From Streptomyces sp. NBC_00663 (GTDB taxonomy: Bacteria > Actinomycetota > Actinomycetes > Streptomycetales > Streptomycetaceae): a stretch of DNA of 64,000 nucleotides. How positions within the stretch are numbered: the stretch's first letter is position 1; the number at the start of each line of letters is the position of its first letter. Below the pieces are notes generated by a model. That model was not told the origin of the DNA and made no database searches. It saw only the letters and a list, made by a program, of their open reading frames with translations. The stretch is taken from positions 248,001-312,000 of the forward strand of contig NZ_CP109027.1 of the NCBI RefSeq assembly GCF_036226885.1, written 5' to 3'. The position numbers and the translations under genes were made by a program. Below, in pieces: positions 25,720 through 33,552 of the stretch.

Positions 25720-26457
25720 ATGCCAGGCGTGCTGCAGGACAAGGTGGCCGTGATCACCGGAGGGACCAGCGGGATCGGGCTGGCCATCGCCCACCGCTTC
25801 GTCCGGGAGGGCGCGCAGGTCTTCGTGACCGGCCGGGACACCGACCGCCTCGAAGCCGCAGTCAAGGAGATAGGCCCTGCGGCCACCGGCGTACGAGCTG
25901 ACGTCTCGGCCCTGACCGACCTGGACGCGCTCTACACGCGAGTCCGCGAGGAGGCCGGACGCATCGACGTGTTGGTGGCCAACGCGGGAATCGTCGCGGA
26001 CGCCGCACTCGGCGCCCACACCGAGGCGAACGTGGACCTGACGCTCGCCGTCAACGTCAAGGGCCCACTGTTCACCGTTCAGAAGGCGCTTCCGCTTCTG
26101 GCGGAGAACGCCTCCATCCTGGTCGTCGGCTCGAGCAACAGCCTGCGGCCCAATGAGCACCTAGAGGTCTACAGCGCCTCGAAGGCGGCGGTGAGCAACC
26201 TCGTGCACAACTGGGCCCGGCAGTCACGGGAGCGCCGATTCCGGGTCAACGTCCTCAGCCCGGGACCCACGCGGACCCCTGCCCTGCTGCGCGCCGCGGG
26301 GCCGGACGCCGACCGGTTCGCCGAGGCCGTCGTGCCACTGGGGCGGCTGGCCGACGCCGAGGAAATCGCCGAGGCCGCCCTCTTCCTGGCTTCGGACGCC
26401 TCGTCGTTCGTCACCGGCGCCGAACTCTTCGCCGACGGCGGCTACTCCCGGGCCTGA
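25720..26457 (+). CDS. short-chain dehydrogenase/reductase
   Basis: A 245-residue classical SDR, cytosolic and probably NADP-dependent. It has the cofactor motif 'TGGTSGIG' (13-20), 'NAG' (88-90), the catalytic serine in 'VVGSSNS' (about 138) and Y151-x3-K155 ('YSASK'). The ATG at 25720 is preceded by GAAGGGG. Controlled, by position, by the divergent TetR. Substrate unknown; TetR-SDR pairs of this type often respond to reactive carbonyls or xenobiotics. Confidence 0.9.
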   Translation: MPGVLQDKVAVITGGTSGIGLAIAHRFVREGAQVFVTGRDTDRLEAAVKEIGPAATGVRADVSALTDLDALYTRVREEAGRIDVLVANAGIVADAALGAHTEANVDLTLAVNVKGPLFTVQKALPLLAENASILVVGSSNSLRPNEHLEVYSASKAAVSNLVHNWARQSRERRFRVNVLSPGPTRTPALLRAAGPDADRFAEAVVPLGRLADAEEIAEAALFLASDASSFVTGAELFADGGYSRA

Positions 26458-26516
26458 ACGACGGCCGGTGGTGCGCATCCGGTTTCCTCGACGCGATGGG
26501 GCGCACTCCGGGCCGT

Positions 26517-26717
26517 GCGTGTGCGTCGTACGAGGCCCAGTGCGTCCGAAGCAACGAGATCGTGGCCGCGGCCTCTTTGGATGACGTCGGCCGCCACCCC
26601 GACTACCGCTCCGGCACCGCCAATCTCTGCTGGATGCTCATCCATTTCGTTGAGGAGACCGGACGGCACGCGGACATCGTGAGGGAGCTGCTTGACGGGG
26701 CGAATGGGTACTACTAG
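26517..26717 (+). pseudogene. DinB/DUF664-family C-terminal remnant
   Basis: The residues 'SYEAQCVRSNEIVAAASLDDVGRH' and 'LCWMLIHFVEETGRHADIVRELLDGANG' match the C-terminal helices of DUF664 DinB-like, probably mycothiol-dependent, proteins. The N-terminal 100 or so residues with the first metal His are gone. The stop codon lies in the CTAG target site of the adjoining IS element. Confidence 0.65.
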
Positions 26718-27139
26718 CTCTCTCCGGTGGGTCGCGACCGGAGCCAAAGTCGGATCGAGGCAACGGTGACAGTGCCGTAGAAGATGTAGGCGCGTTTGTC
26801 GAACCTCGTCGCCACAGCCCGGAAGCTCTTGAGGGCATTGATCGTCCGCTCCACCTCGTTCCTGCGTTTGTAGATCGTCTTGTCGAAGCCGGCGGGCCGA
26901 CCGCCCCCGCTGCCTTTGTTCTGTCGGTTGGCCCGCGGGTTCTTCGGTTCGGGGATCGTGTGCTTGATCTGGCGTCGCCGCAGGTAGCGGCGGTTGCGAC
27001 GGGATGAGTAAGCCTTGTCTCCGGCGAGATGGTCAGGCCGAGTCCGCGGTCGCCCGCCATCCCGGCGGGCGACACGGACACGCTCCATGACCGGGATGAG
27101 CTGCGGAGCGTCGCCCCACTGACCCGGGGTGATCAGCAA
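26714..27139 (-). CDS. IS5-family transposase, downstream frame (orfB)
   Basis: A C-terminal DDE half of 141 residues: 'GDKAYSSRRNRRYLRRR' carries the second Asp and 'RRNEVERTINALKSFRAVATRFDKRA' the Glu region. The coding frame continues upstream past 27139 ('GGLTCKIHLAGEGGRRPLALLITPGQWGDAPQ') to join the upstream frame. A full transposase needs a frameshift around 27190-27250. The stop lies at the IS edge. Confidence 0.8.
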   Translation of the reverse strand: MLITPGQWGDAPQLIPVMERVRVARRDGGRPRTRPDHLAGDKAYSSRRNRRYLRRRQIKHTIPEPKNPRANRQNKGSGGGRPAGFDKTIYKRRNEVERTINALKSFRAVATRFDKRAYIFYGTVTVASIRLWLRSRPTGES

Positions 27140-27665
27140 GGCAAGTGGGCGGCGTCCGCCCTCACCGGCAAGGTGGATCTTGCAGGTCAGGCCGCCCCGT
27201 GAGCGTCCCAGGCCCCATCGGGGCGGTGGTGCAGGGGCGTGTGTCTTTTCCCCGGGAGCCGCGGGGGTGTCTTACGTGCTCCCGCCGCGTGTTGGTGGGC
27301 CCGGCAGGAGGTGGAGTCCACGCCCACCATGGACCAGTCGACGCCGCCTTCCACGTCAGCATCGGCGAGGACAGCCGCGAAGAGCTTGTCCCATGTGCCG
27401 TCCGCTGACCAGCGCCGATGCCGCTCGTACACGGTCTTCCACCGACCGAAACACGCAGGCAGATCCCGCCACGGTACCCCGGTGCGCTGCCGGAACAGAA
27501 TTCCGTTGATCACCCTGCGATGACTCTCCCAACGGCCCCCGCGCTGACCGGACTTCGGTAGGTGCGGCTTCAGCCGGGCCCATTCTTCATTTGTGAAATC
27601 TCCCCGCCCCATGAGCATGCCAACGAACCAAGGCTGGGGCGGTCACAAGATCCGCCGGACAGCAC
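26718..27665 (-). mobile_element. IS5-family insertion sequence (948 bp)
   Basis: The element is bounded by CTAG on both sides (26714-26717 and 27666-27669), the YTAR-type target duplication of IS5-family elements. Imperfect terminal inverted repeats are visible: left CTCTCTCCGGTGGGTC and right (reversed) TGCTGTCCGGCGGATC. It carries two transposase frames on the minus strand. It inserted at the edge of an IS701 remnant next to the DinB fragment. Confidence 0.8.
27187..27618 (-). CDS. IS5-family transposase, upstream frame (orfA)
   Basis: A 143-residue DUF4096-type N-terminal half: 'FTNEEWARLKPHLP', 'RTGVPWRDLPACFGRWKTVYERHRRW' and the first catalytic Asp in 'VGVDSTSCRAHQHA'. It overlaps the downstream transposase frame through a region ending 'HAAGARKTPPRLPG', the usual position for programmed frameshifting in the IS427 group. 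Confidence 0.8.
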   Translation of the reverse strand: MLMGRGDFTNEEWARLKPHLPKSGQRGGRWESHRRVINGILFRQRTGVPWRDLPACFGRWKTVYERHRRWSADGTWDKLFAAVLADADVEGGVDWSMVGVDSTSCRAHQHAAGARKTPPRLPGKRHTPLHHRPDGAWDAHGAA

Positions 27666-27669
27666 CTAG

Positions 27670-27960
27670 TAGTGCTTCGTTAGGTCTGTTCGTTGATGCT
27701 GATCAAGAGCATGTTGGTCGTGTGGATTCACATGAAGTGAGCCGATTACGGGCGGCGTTGGCGATGTTTGTGGCGGATGTCTTCGCCTCGGTGCCGCGTA
27801 CGGATCAGCGGGCCAAGGGCGAGTGTTATCTACGAGGCCTGATGCTCGACGGTCGGCGCAAGTCGATCCAGCCGATGGCCGAGCGTCTGCCGGACGGGAA
27901 CATGCAAGCCCTGCAGCAGTTCGTGAACCAGTCACCGTGGGATCCGCTGCCGGTCAGGTC
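27670..27960 (+). pseudogene. IS701-family transposase N-terminal remnant
   Basis: From about 27720 the frame reads 'GRVDSHEVSRLRAALAMFVADVFASVPRTDQRAKGECYLRGLMLDGRRKSI' and 'QALQQFVNQSPWDPLPVR', the N-terminal region of IS701 transposases. The DDE part is missing. Part of the left end of this element (27670-27719) was split off when the IS5 element landed beside it. Confidence 0.75.
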
Positions 27961-28039
27961 GCCGCATCACGGACCAAACGCTCAGTCAGTTGGCGGTATT
28001 CGCCACCTCAAGCGCTCAGCGCGCGAACGCCCGCCACAA

Positions 28040-28255
28040 AGGTCGGGTCAAGCCGTCGGCATCGGCTCTGCCGGCGTCGACCAGTGCCCGCCGACCCATT
28101 CCTTGAGCGAGGTCAGAGGTGTCCGGCCGGCTCGCAGTCCGGAGAGGTCGGCGCGGAAACCCACCGTGTTGAACCAGTCGAACATTGCAGCCATCTCCTC
28201 GCTGTGGGCGCGGATCTGATCGATCGGCTGGGAGGCGAAGGGCACCGGGCGGCCG
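28040..28255 (-). pseudogene. NmrA-like NAD(P)-binding protein, C-terminal remnant
   Basis: About 65 residues, 'IDQIRAHSEEMAAMFDWFNTVGFRADLSGLR' and 'TSLKEWVGGHW', match the C-terminal end of NmrA/SDR_a5 oxidoreductases. The Rossmann domain is absent. Confidence 0.55.
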
Positions 28256-28310
28256 GCCGGGCGGGCGAAGAGCCGGGCGGAGACTCATGGGACATGGCCC
28301 TGCACCCGGC

Positions 28311-28973
28311 TCAGGTTCCGGGGAGGATGCGGCGTGTTTCGTAGGCCCACATCGCGATCTCGACTCGGTTGCGGGCGCCGAGTTTGGCCATCAGGCTGGC
28401 CAGATGCGTCTTCACCGTGCTGAGGCTGATGTGCAGTGCGTCGGCGATCTCGGTGTTGGTCAGCCCGCGGGCGACGGCGAGGAGCACCTGCTCCTCGCGG
28501 GCGGTGACGGGGGCGACCGGCTGGACCACGGGCCGGCCTGCGGGCAGGTCCGCGAATGCCTGGAGCAGACGGACGGTGACGCTGGGCGCGATGAGCGCTT
28601 CACCGCCGGACGCCGACCGTACGGCCTGGGCCAGAAGGTCTGGTCCCGTGTCCTTGAGGAGGAATCCGCGGGCGCCGGCACGCAGCGCGCCGTAGACGTA
28701 CTCGTCGAGGTCGAACGTGGTGATGACGACCACGGCCAGCGGGTCGGCGACGCCCGGGCCGGCGATCAGCCGGGTGGCTTCGAGCCCGTCGATCACGGGC
28801 ATGCGGATGTCGAACAGGCAGACGTCGGGGCGCAGTTGGCGGGCCAGGCGTACCGCTTCCTGTCCGTCGGCGGCCTCGCCGACCACCTCGATGCCGGGCT
28901 GGGCGTTCAGTATGATCCGCAGCCCGGTACGGATGATCGTCTGGTCGTCAGCGACGAGGACGCGAATGGACAC
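28311..28973 (-). CDS. NarL/LuxR-type response regulator
   Basis: A 220-residue cytosolic transcription factor. Receiver domain with acidic pocket 'ADD' (8-10), phospho-acceptor D55 ('CLFDIRMP'), conserved Thr ('VITTF') and Lys ('LLKDTG'). C-terminal LuxR HTH (about 155-205, 'VTAREEQVLLAVARGLTNTEIADALHISLSTVKTHL'). The GTG at 28973 has GAGGAG 9 bp upstream and overlaps the kinase gene by 26 bp, so the pair is translated together. Confidence 0.92.
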   Translation of the reverse strand: MSIRVLVADDQTIIRTGLRIILNAQPGIEVVGEAADGQEAVRLARQLRPDVCLFDIRMPVIDGLEATRLIAGPGVADPLAVVVITTFDLDEYVYGALRAGARGFLLKDTGPDLLAQAVRSASGGEALIAPSVTVRLLQAFADLPAGRPVVQPVAPVTAREEQVLLAVARGLTNTEIADALHISLSTVKTHLASLMAKLGARNRVEIAMWAYETRRILPGT

Positions 28974-30120
28974 CGCTCTCGCTCCTCGCTCTCGGCAGTT
29001 CGGCTTCGACCTGCCAGCCCTGGTCGGCGCCGGGGCCGGCTTGTAGTTTGCCGCCGAGCAGGGTCGCGCGCTCGCGCAGTCCGGTAAGTCCGTATCCGTC
29101 GCGACCCCGGCCGGTGCGTCGGCCGTTGTCGTGCACGCTCACCCGTACCGTGTGCCGTTCCGCGGCGACCCGAACGACGAGCTCGGTCGCGTCGACCGCA
29201 TGGCGCATGGCGTTGGTCACCGACTCCTGCACGATCCGGTAGACGGCCGCGTCCACGGCCGGAGGCAGCGTGTCCAGTTCGCCGTCGAGCCCCAGGTCGA
29301 CCCTGAGGCGACCACCCGGGGTACGCACCAGGCGCTCCAGGTCCGCTACTCCGGCAGGGGGCGCCAGCTCGGCGCCGACCCCGCGGTCGCGCAGCGCGGC
29401 GACCATGGCGCGCATTTCCTCCAGCGTGCGCGCCCCTTCCTCCTCGACCCCCTCCAGCGCCTCGACGGCGGCGGACGGGTCGGTGGCCGCGAGCACCCGG
29501 CCCGCCTGGGCGATGATCACCATGGCCGACACGTGGTGGGCCACCGTGTCGTGCAGTTCCCGGGCGAGCTGCTCGCGTTCGCGGGAGCGCACCTGCTCCG
29601 ACTGCCGTTGGCGAGCGGTCACCCGGAACCGCATGGCAACTCCGACCACGCCGGGCAGCAGCAGGAAGACGAAGCCCGCGACGTTTTCGACGATCGGGGT
29701 CTCGTCCGTGACGGAACACAGCGCGCCGGTCGCGAGGATCACCGCACCGCCCAGCACGATCTCGCGTCCCGACCCCCACCGGGGCAGCGCGTACACCAGC
29801 ACAAGCACGACCGCGCCGGTGTCCAGGCCGACGGGCCCGCGCGGTGCGGCGACGAGCGAGGCCAGCTGGAGCAGGATCACCGAGCCGAACGCCAGCGTGA
29901 CCATCGTCAGTGGGCGGGTCCGGCGCCACAGGGGCAGCAGGCACAGCCATACGGCGAACACCACCGTCACCGGCCGCCACACGACGTTCTCGCGCAGGCC
30001 GGCCTCCAGCGCCACAGCGGTAAGGCCCGCGACGAGCAGCGCCCAGTCCCGCCGCACCCGGGCGGGCGCGTCGGGCGGCCGGGGTTCGGTCCACAGGGTT
30101 CGCAGGTCGTCTCGGAGCAC
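28948..30120 (-). CDS. sensor histidine kinase (NarL-partner type)
   Basis: A 390-residue membrane kinase. About five to six hydrophobic segments in residues 25-165, a short linker, then HisKA_3 with H190 ('ARELHDTVAHHVSAM') and an HATPase domain with N box 'VQESVTNAMRHA' and G box 'GYGLTGLRER'. GTG start at 30120 ('VLRDDLRTLW'). It phosphorylates the downstream regulator. The signal is unknown; the divergent MmpL gene is the obvious candidate target. Confidence 0.9.
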   Translation of the reverse strand: MLRDDLRTLWTEPRPPDAPARVRRDWALLVAGLTAVALEAGLRENVVWRPVTVVFAVWLCLLPLWRRTRPLTMVTLAFGSVILLQLASLVAAPRGPVGLDTGAVVLVLVYALPRWGSGREIVLGGAVILATGALCSVTDETPIVENVAGFVFLLLPGVVGVAMRFRVTARQRQSEQVRSREREQLARELHDTVAHHVSAMVIIAQAGRVLAATDPSAAVEALEGVEEEGARTLEEMRAMVAALRDRGVGAELAPPAGVADLERLVRTPGGRLRVDLGLDGELDTLPPAVDAAVYRIVQESVTNAMRHAVDATELVVRVAAERHTVRVSVHDNGRRTGRGRDGYGLTGLRERATLLGGKLQAGPGADQGWQVEAELPRARSESGVHSRPRR

Positions 30121-30250
30121 GGTTCTCAGCCTAGGGACCGCGCCGTGCCGCGCATCGGCCGAAAGGACGGGTCGTCTCTCAGCCCCGGGGCTGACGGATC
30201 CGCGGCCCGCGGGCCGATGCCGCGGAGCGCCATGGCGACGAGCCTCGGCA

Positions 30251-30278
30251 TCGGCGGCCGTACAAGGACGGCCGCCGA
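30251..30278 (+). promoter_or_regulatory. strong stem-loop just upstream of the mmpL RBS
   Basis: Two perfectly complementary 11-bp GC-rich arms (TCGGCGGCCGT and ACGGCCGCCGA) with a 6-base loop end 7 bp before the GGAGG Shine-Dalgarno (30286-30290). It could be an operator for the response regulator, an mRNA stabiliser, or a translational control hairpin. Confidence 0.65.
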
Positions 30279-30295
30279 GGTGGTTGGAGGACCCG

Positions 30296-32566
30296 ATGCT
30301 CTCGAAAGCCCTGTTGCGCCTGGGCGCAAGCGCCGCCCGCCATCCCTGGCGGGTGATCGCGGCATGGGTGATCGCCGCCACGCTTGCCGTCCTCGCAGCC
30401 GTCGCCTTCGGCGGGCGGACCGCGGACTCGATGACCGCTCCGGGACTGGACTCCCAAGGGGCCGCGGAACTGATCGAGCGGGCAGGCACCGGCCAGGAGG
30501 GGATGACCGCCCAAGTGGTCGTCACCCCCCTCGACGACGGTGCCACGTTCTTCGACGACGACGGCGCGCGCACCGCTCTCACGCGGCTGCGGGCCGAGGT
30601 GCAGCGGCTGCCGCATGTGCTCGGCGCGAGCGACCCGGCGGGGGCGCTCGACGCGGGCGGGGAAACCGCCGTGCGCGGCGGCCTCGTCTCGGCCGACGGG
30701 CGGATCGCGGTCGTGCGGGTGCAGTACCCCGACCAGAGCCGGCTGTCGGCCGCAGACCTCGACGCCCTCGTCGATCTCGGCGACCGGCTGCGCGCCGAGC
30801 TGCCGCTGCGCATCGAGATGGGCGGGAACCTCTTCTACGTCTTCTCCGACCCCGACGGGGGCGTGAGCGAGCTGATCGGCCTCCTCGCCGCGGCCGCGAT
30901 CCTGTTCCTGGCGTTCGGTTCGCTCGTCGCCGCCGCGCTGCCGATCGGCATGGCGGTCTTCGGTCTGACCGTCGGGGTTGCCACGATGACGGTACTGGCG
31001 GGGGTGACGGACGTCCCGACCTTCGCCCCTGTCCTGGGCAGCATGGTCGGGCTCGGAGTGGGCATCGACTACGCGCTGTTCGTGCTCGCCAGGCACCGGG
31101 AGTACCTCGCGCGCGGGCTCGATCCCCGCGAGGCGGCGGGCCGGGCGGTGGCCACGGCGGGCAGGCCCGTGGTCTTCGCCGGCGGCACCGTCGTGGTATC
31201 GATCCTCGGCCTGGCGGTCGCGAACGTACCGTTCATGACGGTGGGCGGGCTCGCCGTCTCGATCGTCGTTCTGATCATGGTGGTCGCGTCGGTGACGCTG
31301 CTGCCGGCCTTCCTCGGCGTGGCCGGCCCACTCCTGGCCCGGGCCGGCCGGATCGGCCGGGCACTTCAGGCCGGGTGGTCGGGCCGAATCGGCCGACGGC
31401 GTGACACGGCGGCGGGCGCCGCCCGCACCGCCGGGTGGCGTCGCTGGATCGGGCACGTCAGCCGGCACCCGGTGCCGTACGCGGTCGGCGCGGCGGGGCT
31501 GCTGCTGATCGCGACGCTGCCCGTGCTCGGCCTGCGCGTCGGTCTGCCCGACGACGGCTCACTCCCCCGCAGCCGTACCGAGCGCCGGGCCTACGATCTC
31601 GTCGCCGAGGGGTTCGGCCCGGGCACCAACGGTCCCCTCGTCATCGCCGCGGACCCCGCCGGTGATCCGGGAGTGCTGGACCGACTCGTCGGGGCGGTCG
31701 CGGCGGATCCGGGCATCGCATCCGTCGCGCCTACGCACATCGATCGGGCGACCGGCATCGCGACCCTCGTGGTGTTCCCGACCACCAGCCCTCAGGACAA
31801 GGCCACGGCCGACACCATCGCCCGGCTGCGTACCGACGTGCTGCCCACGGCGATCGGGCACGGCCCGGCCAGGGCCCACGTCGGCGGCGCCGCCGCGAGC
31901 CTGTCCGATGTGGGCCGACGCACCAGCCAACGCCTGCCGGTGTTCGTCGCCGCCGTGCTGGCGATGTCGTTCCTGCTGCTGATGCTGGTCTTCCGCTCGA
32001 TCGTCGTACCGCTCAAGGCGGTACTGCTGAATCTGCTGAGCATCGGCGCGGCCTACGGCATCATGGTCGCGGTCTTCCAGTGGGGCTGGGGAGGCGCACT
32101 CATCGGGCTGGAAGCGACGGTTCCGATCGTGTCGTTCATCCCGATGTTCCTCTTCGCCATCCTGTTCGGCCTGTCGATGGACTACGAGGTGTTCCTCCTC
32201 TCCCGCGTACGCGAGGAGTACCTGCGCACCGGCGACAACGGCACGGCGATCGTCGAGGGCGTTTCGCGCACCGCCCGGATCATCACCTCGGCCGCCCTCA
32301 TCATGGTGGCGGTCTTCCTGTCCTTCGCCGTCGCCGACGACCCCTCCGCCAAAATGTTCGGGCTCGGCCTGGCCACCGCGATCTTCATCGACGCCACGGT
32401 CGTACGCATGGTGCTGGTACCGGCGACGATGACGCTCCTCGGCCGGGCCAACTGGTGGCTGCCGAAGTGGCTGGACCGGATGCTTCCCCGCGGCCCGGTC
32501 GGCACCGACGACACCGACGCGGAATCCTCGGGTGAGGCCCTGCGTCCACGGCTGGTTGACCGTTGA
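30296..32566 (+). CDS. MMPL/RND-superfamily exporter
   Basis: A 756-residue membrane protein with the two-half RND architecture. Each half has one TM, an extracytoplasmic domain of about 130 residues, then five TM segments. Characteristic MmpL segments are 'GLGVGIDYALFVLARHREYLARG' in the first half and 'LFGLSMDYEVFLLSRVREEYLRTGDN' in the second; the Asp-Tyr pairs are the proton-relay sites. These exporters move lipids or hydrophobic drugs. The ATG at 30296 has GGAGG 5 bp upstream. Divergent from the two-component system. Confidence 0.92.
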   Translation: MLSKALLRLGASAARHPWRVIAAWVIAATLAVLAAVAFGGRTADSMTAPGLDSQGAAELIERAGTGQEGMTAQVVVTPLDDGATFFDDDGARTALTRLRAEVQRLPHVLGASDPAGALDAGGETAVRGGLVSADGRIAVVRVQYPDQSRLSAADLDALVDLGDRLRAELPLRIEMGGNLFYVFSDPDGGVSELIGLLAAAAILFLAFGSLVAAALPIGMAVFGLTVGVATMTVLAGVTDVPTFAPVLGSMVGLGVGIDYALFVLARHREYLARGLDPREAAGRAVATAGRPVVFAGGTVVVSILGLAVANVPFMTVGGLAVSIVVLIMVVASVTLLPAFLGVAGPLLARAGRIGRALQAGWSGRIGRRRDTAAGAARTAGWRRWIGHVSRHPVPYAVGAAGLLLIATLPVLGLRVGLPDDGSLPRSRTERRAYDLVAEGFGPGTNGPLVIAADPAGDPGVLDRLVGAVAADPGIASVAPTHIDRATGIATLVVFPTTSPQDKATADTIARLRTDVLPTAIGHGPARAHVGGAAASLSDVGRRTSQRLPVFVAAVLAMSFLLLMLVFRSIVVPLKAVLLNLLSIGAAYGIMVAVFQWGWGGALIGLEATVPIVSFIPMFLFAILFGLSMDYEVFLLSRVREEYLRTGDNGTAIVEGVSRTARIITSAALIMVAVFLSFAVADDPSAKMFGLGLATAIFIDATVVRMVLVPATMTLLGRANWWLPKWLDRMLPRGPVGTDDTDAESSGEALRPRLVDR

Positions 32567-33148
32567 CTCAACTCCTGCCCGCCCTTGGCGTCCGCCACCT
32601 CAGCGCGTCACCCAGCCGCATCGCTGCGGTCAATTGCGACTGTCGACACCAGGCGGCAGGGAATGCGACCTCACCGCCGGGGGGGCCGTCCGCCTGATCC
32701 GCCCGGATCGCAGGCACCCCGCCGGGCGTGTGCTTATCGCTCAAGGTGCTGTCCGGCCGGACGGGGGGCCTCACCGAGTGAGCTGCACGGTGACAGAGGC
32801 CTCGCGAGGTTGGGACGAACTCAGGGCTGGCGACACATCGCTCGAATCCGAGGGGGCCGATACCCAGGTCCTCACGCATGAGGCGACGCATCTGCGCCAT
32901 AGGCCTTGCGTCGCCGCTCTATCAGGGGTGCGTCGTCGGCGGAACATCTATCAGGAGCTTCTTCCGTCTGTCAGGCCAACTGTCCACCCATTGCAGGAGG
33001 TTGGGAAAGGCGCAGTGCTCGTCGATCGCGCCCTGACGCGGCACGGCGGATGGGCGGTAGCCCGTGATGTTCGTGCCTTTGGGTTGTCAGCCCTCAGACC
33101 AGGCGGGACAACCTGGCCTAGCCTCACCAGTATCCGGGGGCAGGGTGA
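32567..33148. other. 580-bp region without a recognisable gene
   Basis: Open frames occur on both strands (for example a minus-strand frame 32568-32900), but none has family motifs or a convincing start. It may hold decayed coding sequence. Confidence 0.4.
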
Positions 33149-33340
33149 TCATCGGATGAGGGTGCACAGGACGGGGACGCTGGCGCCGGTGCTGGTGAGT
33201 CCAACAGCAACCGCACCGGCCACGGGGGCGCCAGCGAGGCCAGCGAGAATGCCCATGACGACCCCGATGACGAAGGCGATGAGCAGGACGACGGCGGTGC
33301 GCAGGGGTAGGAACGGCTGACTGTTCTGAGGTGTGGTCAT
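33149..33340 (-). CDS. small two-TM membrane protein
   Basis: A 63-residue protein: 'FLPLRTAVVLLIAFVIGVVMGILAGLAG' then 'VAGAVAVGLTSTGASVPVLCTLI', two hydrophobic helices. It resembles small conserved Streptomyces membrane proteins of unknown role that start with a Gln/Pro-rich tail and 'FLPLRTA'. It is divergent from the WD40 gene, with about 210 bp between the starts. Confidence 0.65.
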   Translation of the reverse strand: MTTPQNSQPFLPLRTAVVLLIAFVIGVVMGILAGLAGAPVAGAVAVGLTSTGASVPVLCTLIR

Positions 33341-33552
33341 GCCTCAACTGTCAGCTGTTCAGGGCCCTGATTGCGCTGATCGAACAACCTCGGAGAACCC
33401 CGATCAACAGGCCGCCGACGCTGCACAGCAGGCGTGTACGGCGGAACAGTCTCCCGTATCCGTTACCGTTCAGGAACGTTCCGCGAAGTTCAGTGCTGTG
33501 CGTCCGATGCGCCCTAACCTGGCACGTGACAGCGCGACTTGGGGGGCGGGCA

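Noticed and set aside
28948..30813. Histidine kinase extended to 621 codons
   Set aside because: The extra upstream part lies over the mmpL start and its hairpin; GTG 30120 gives a normal-length kinase.
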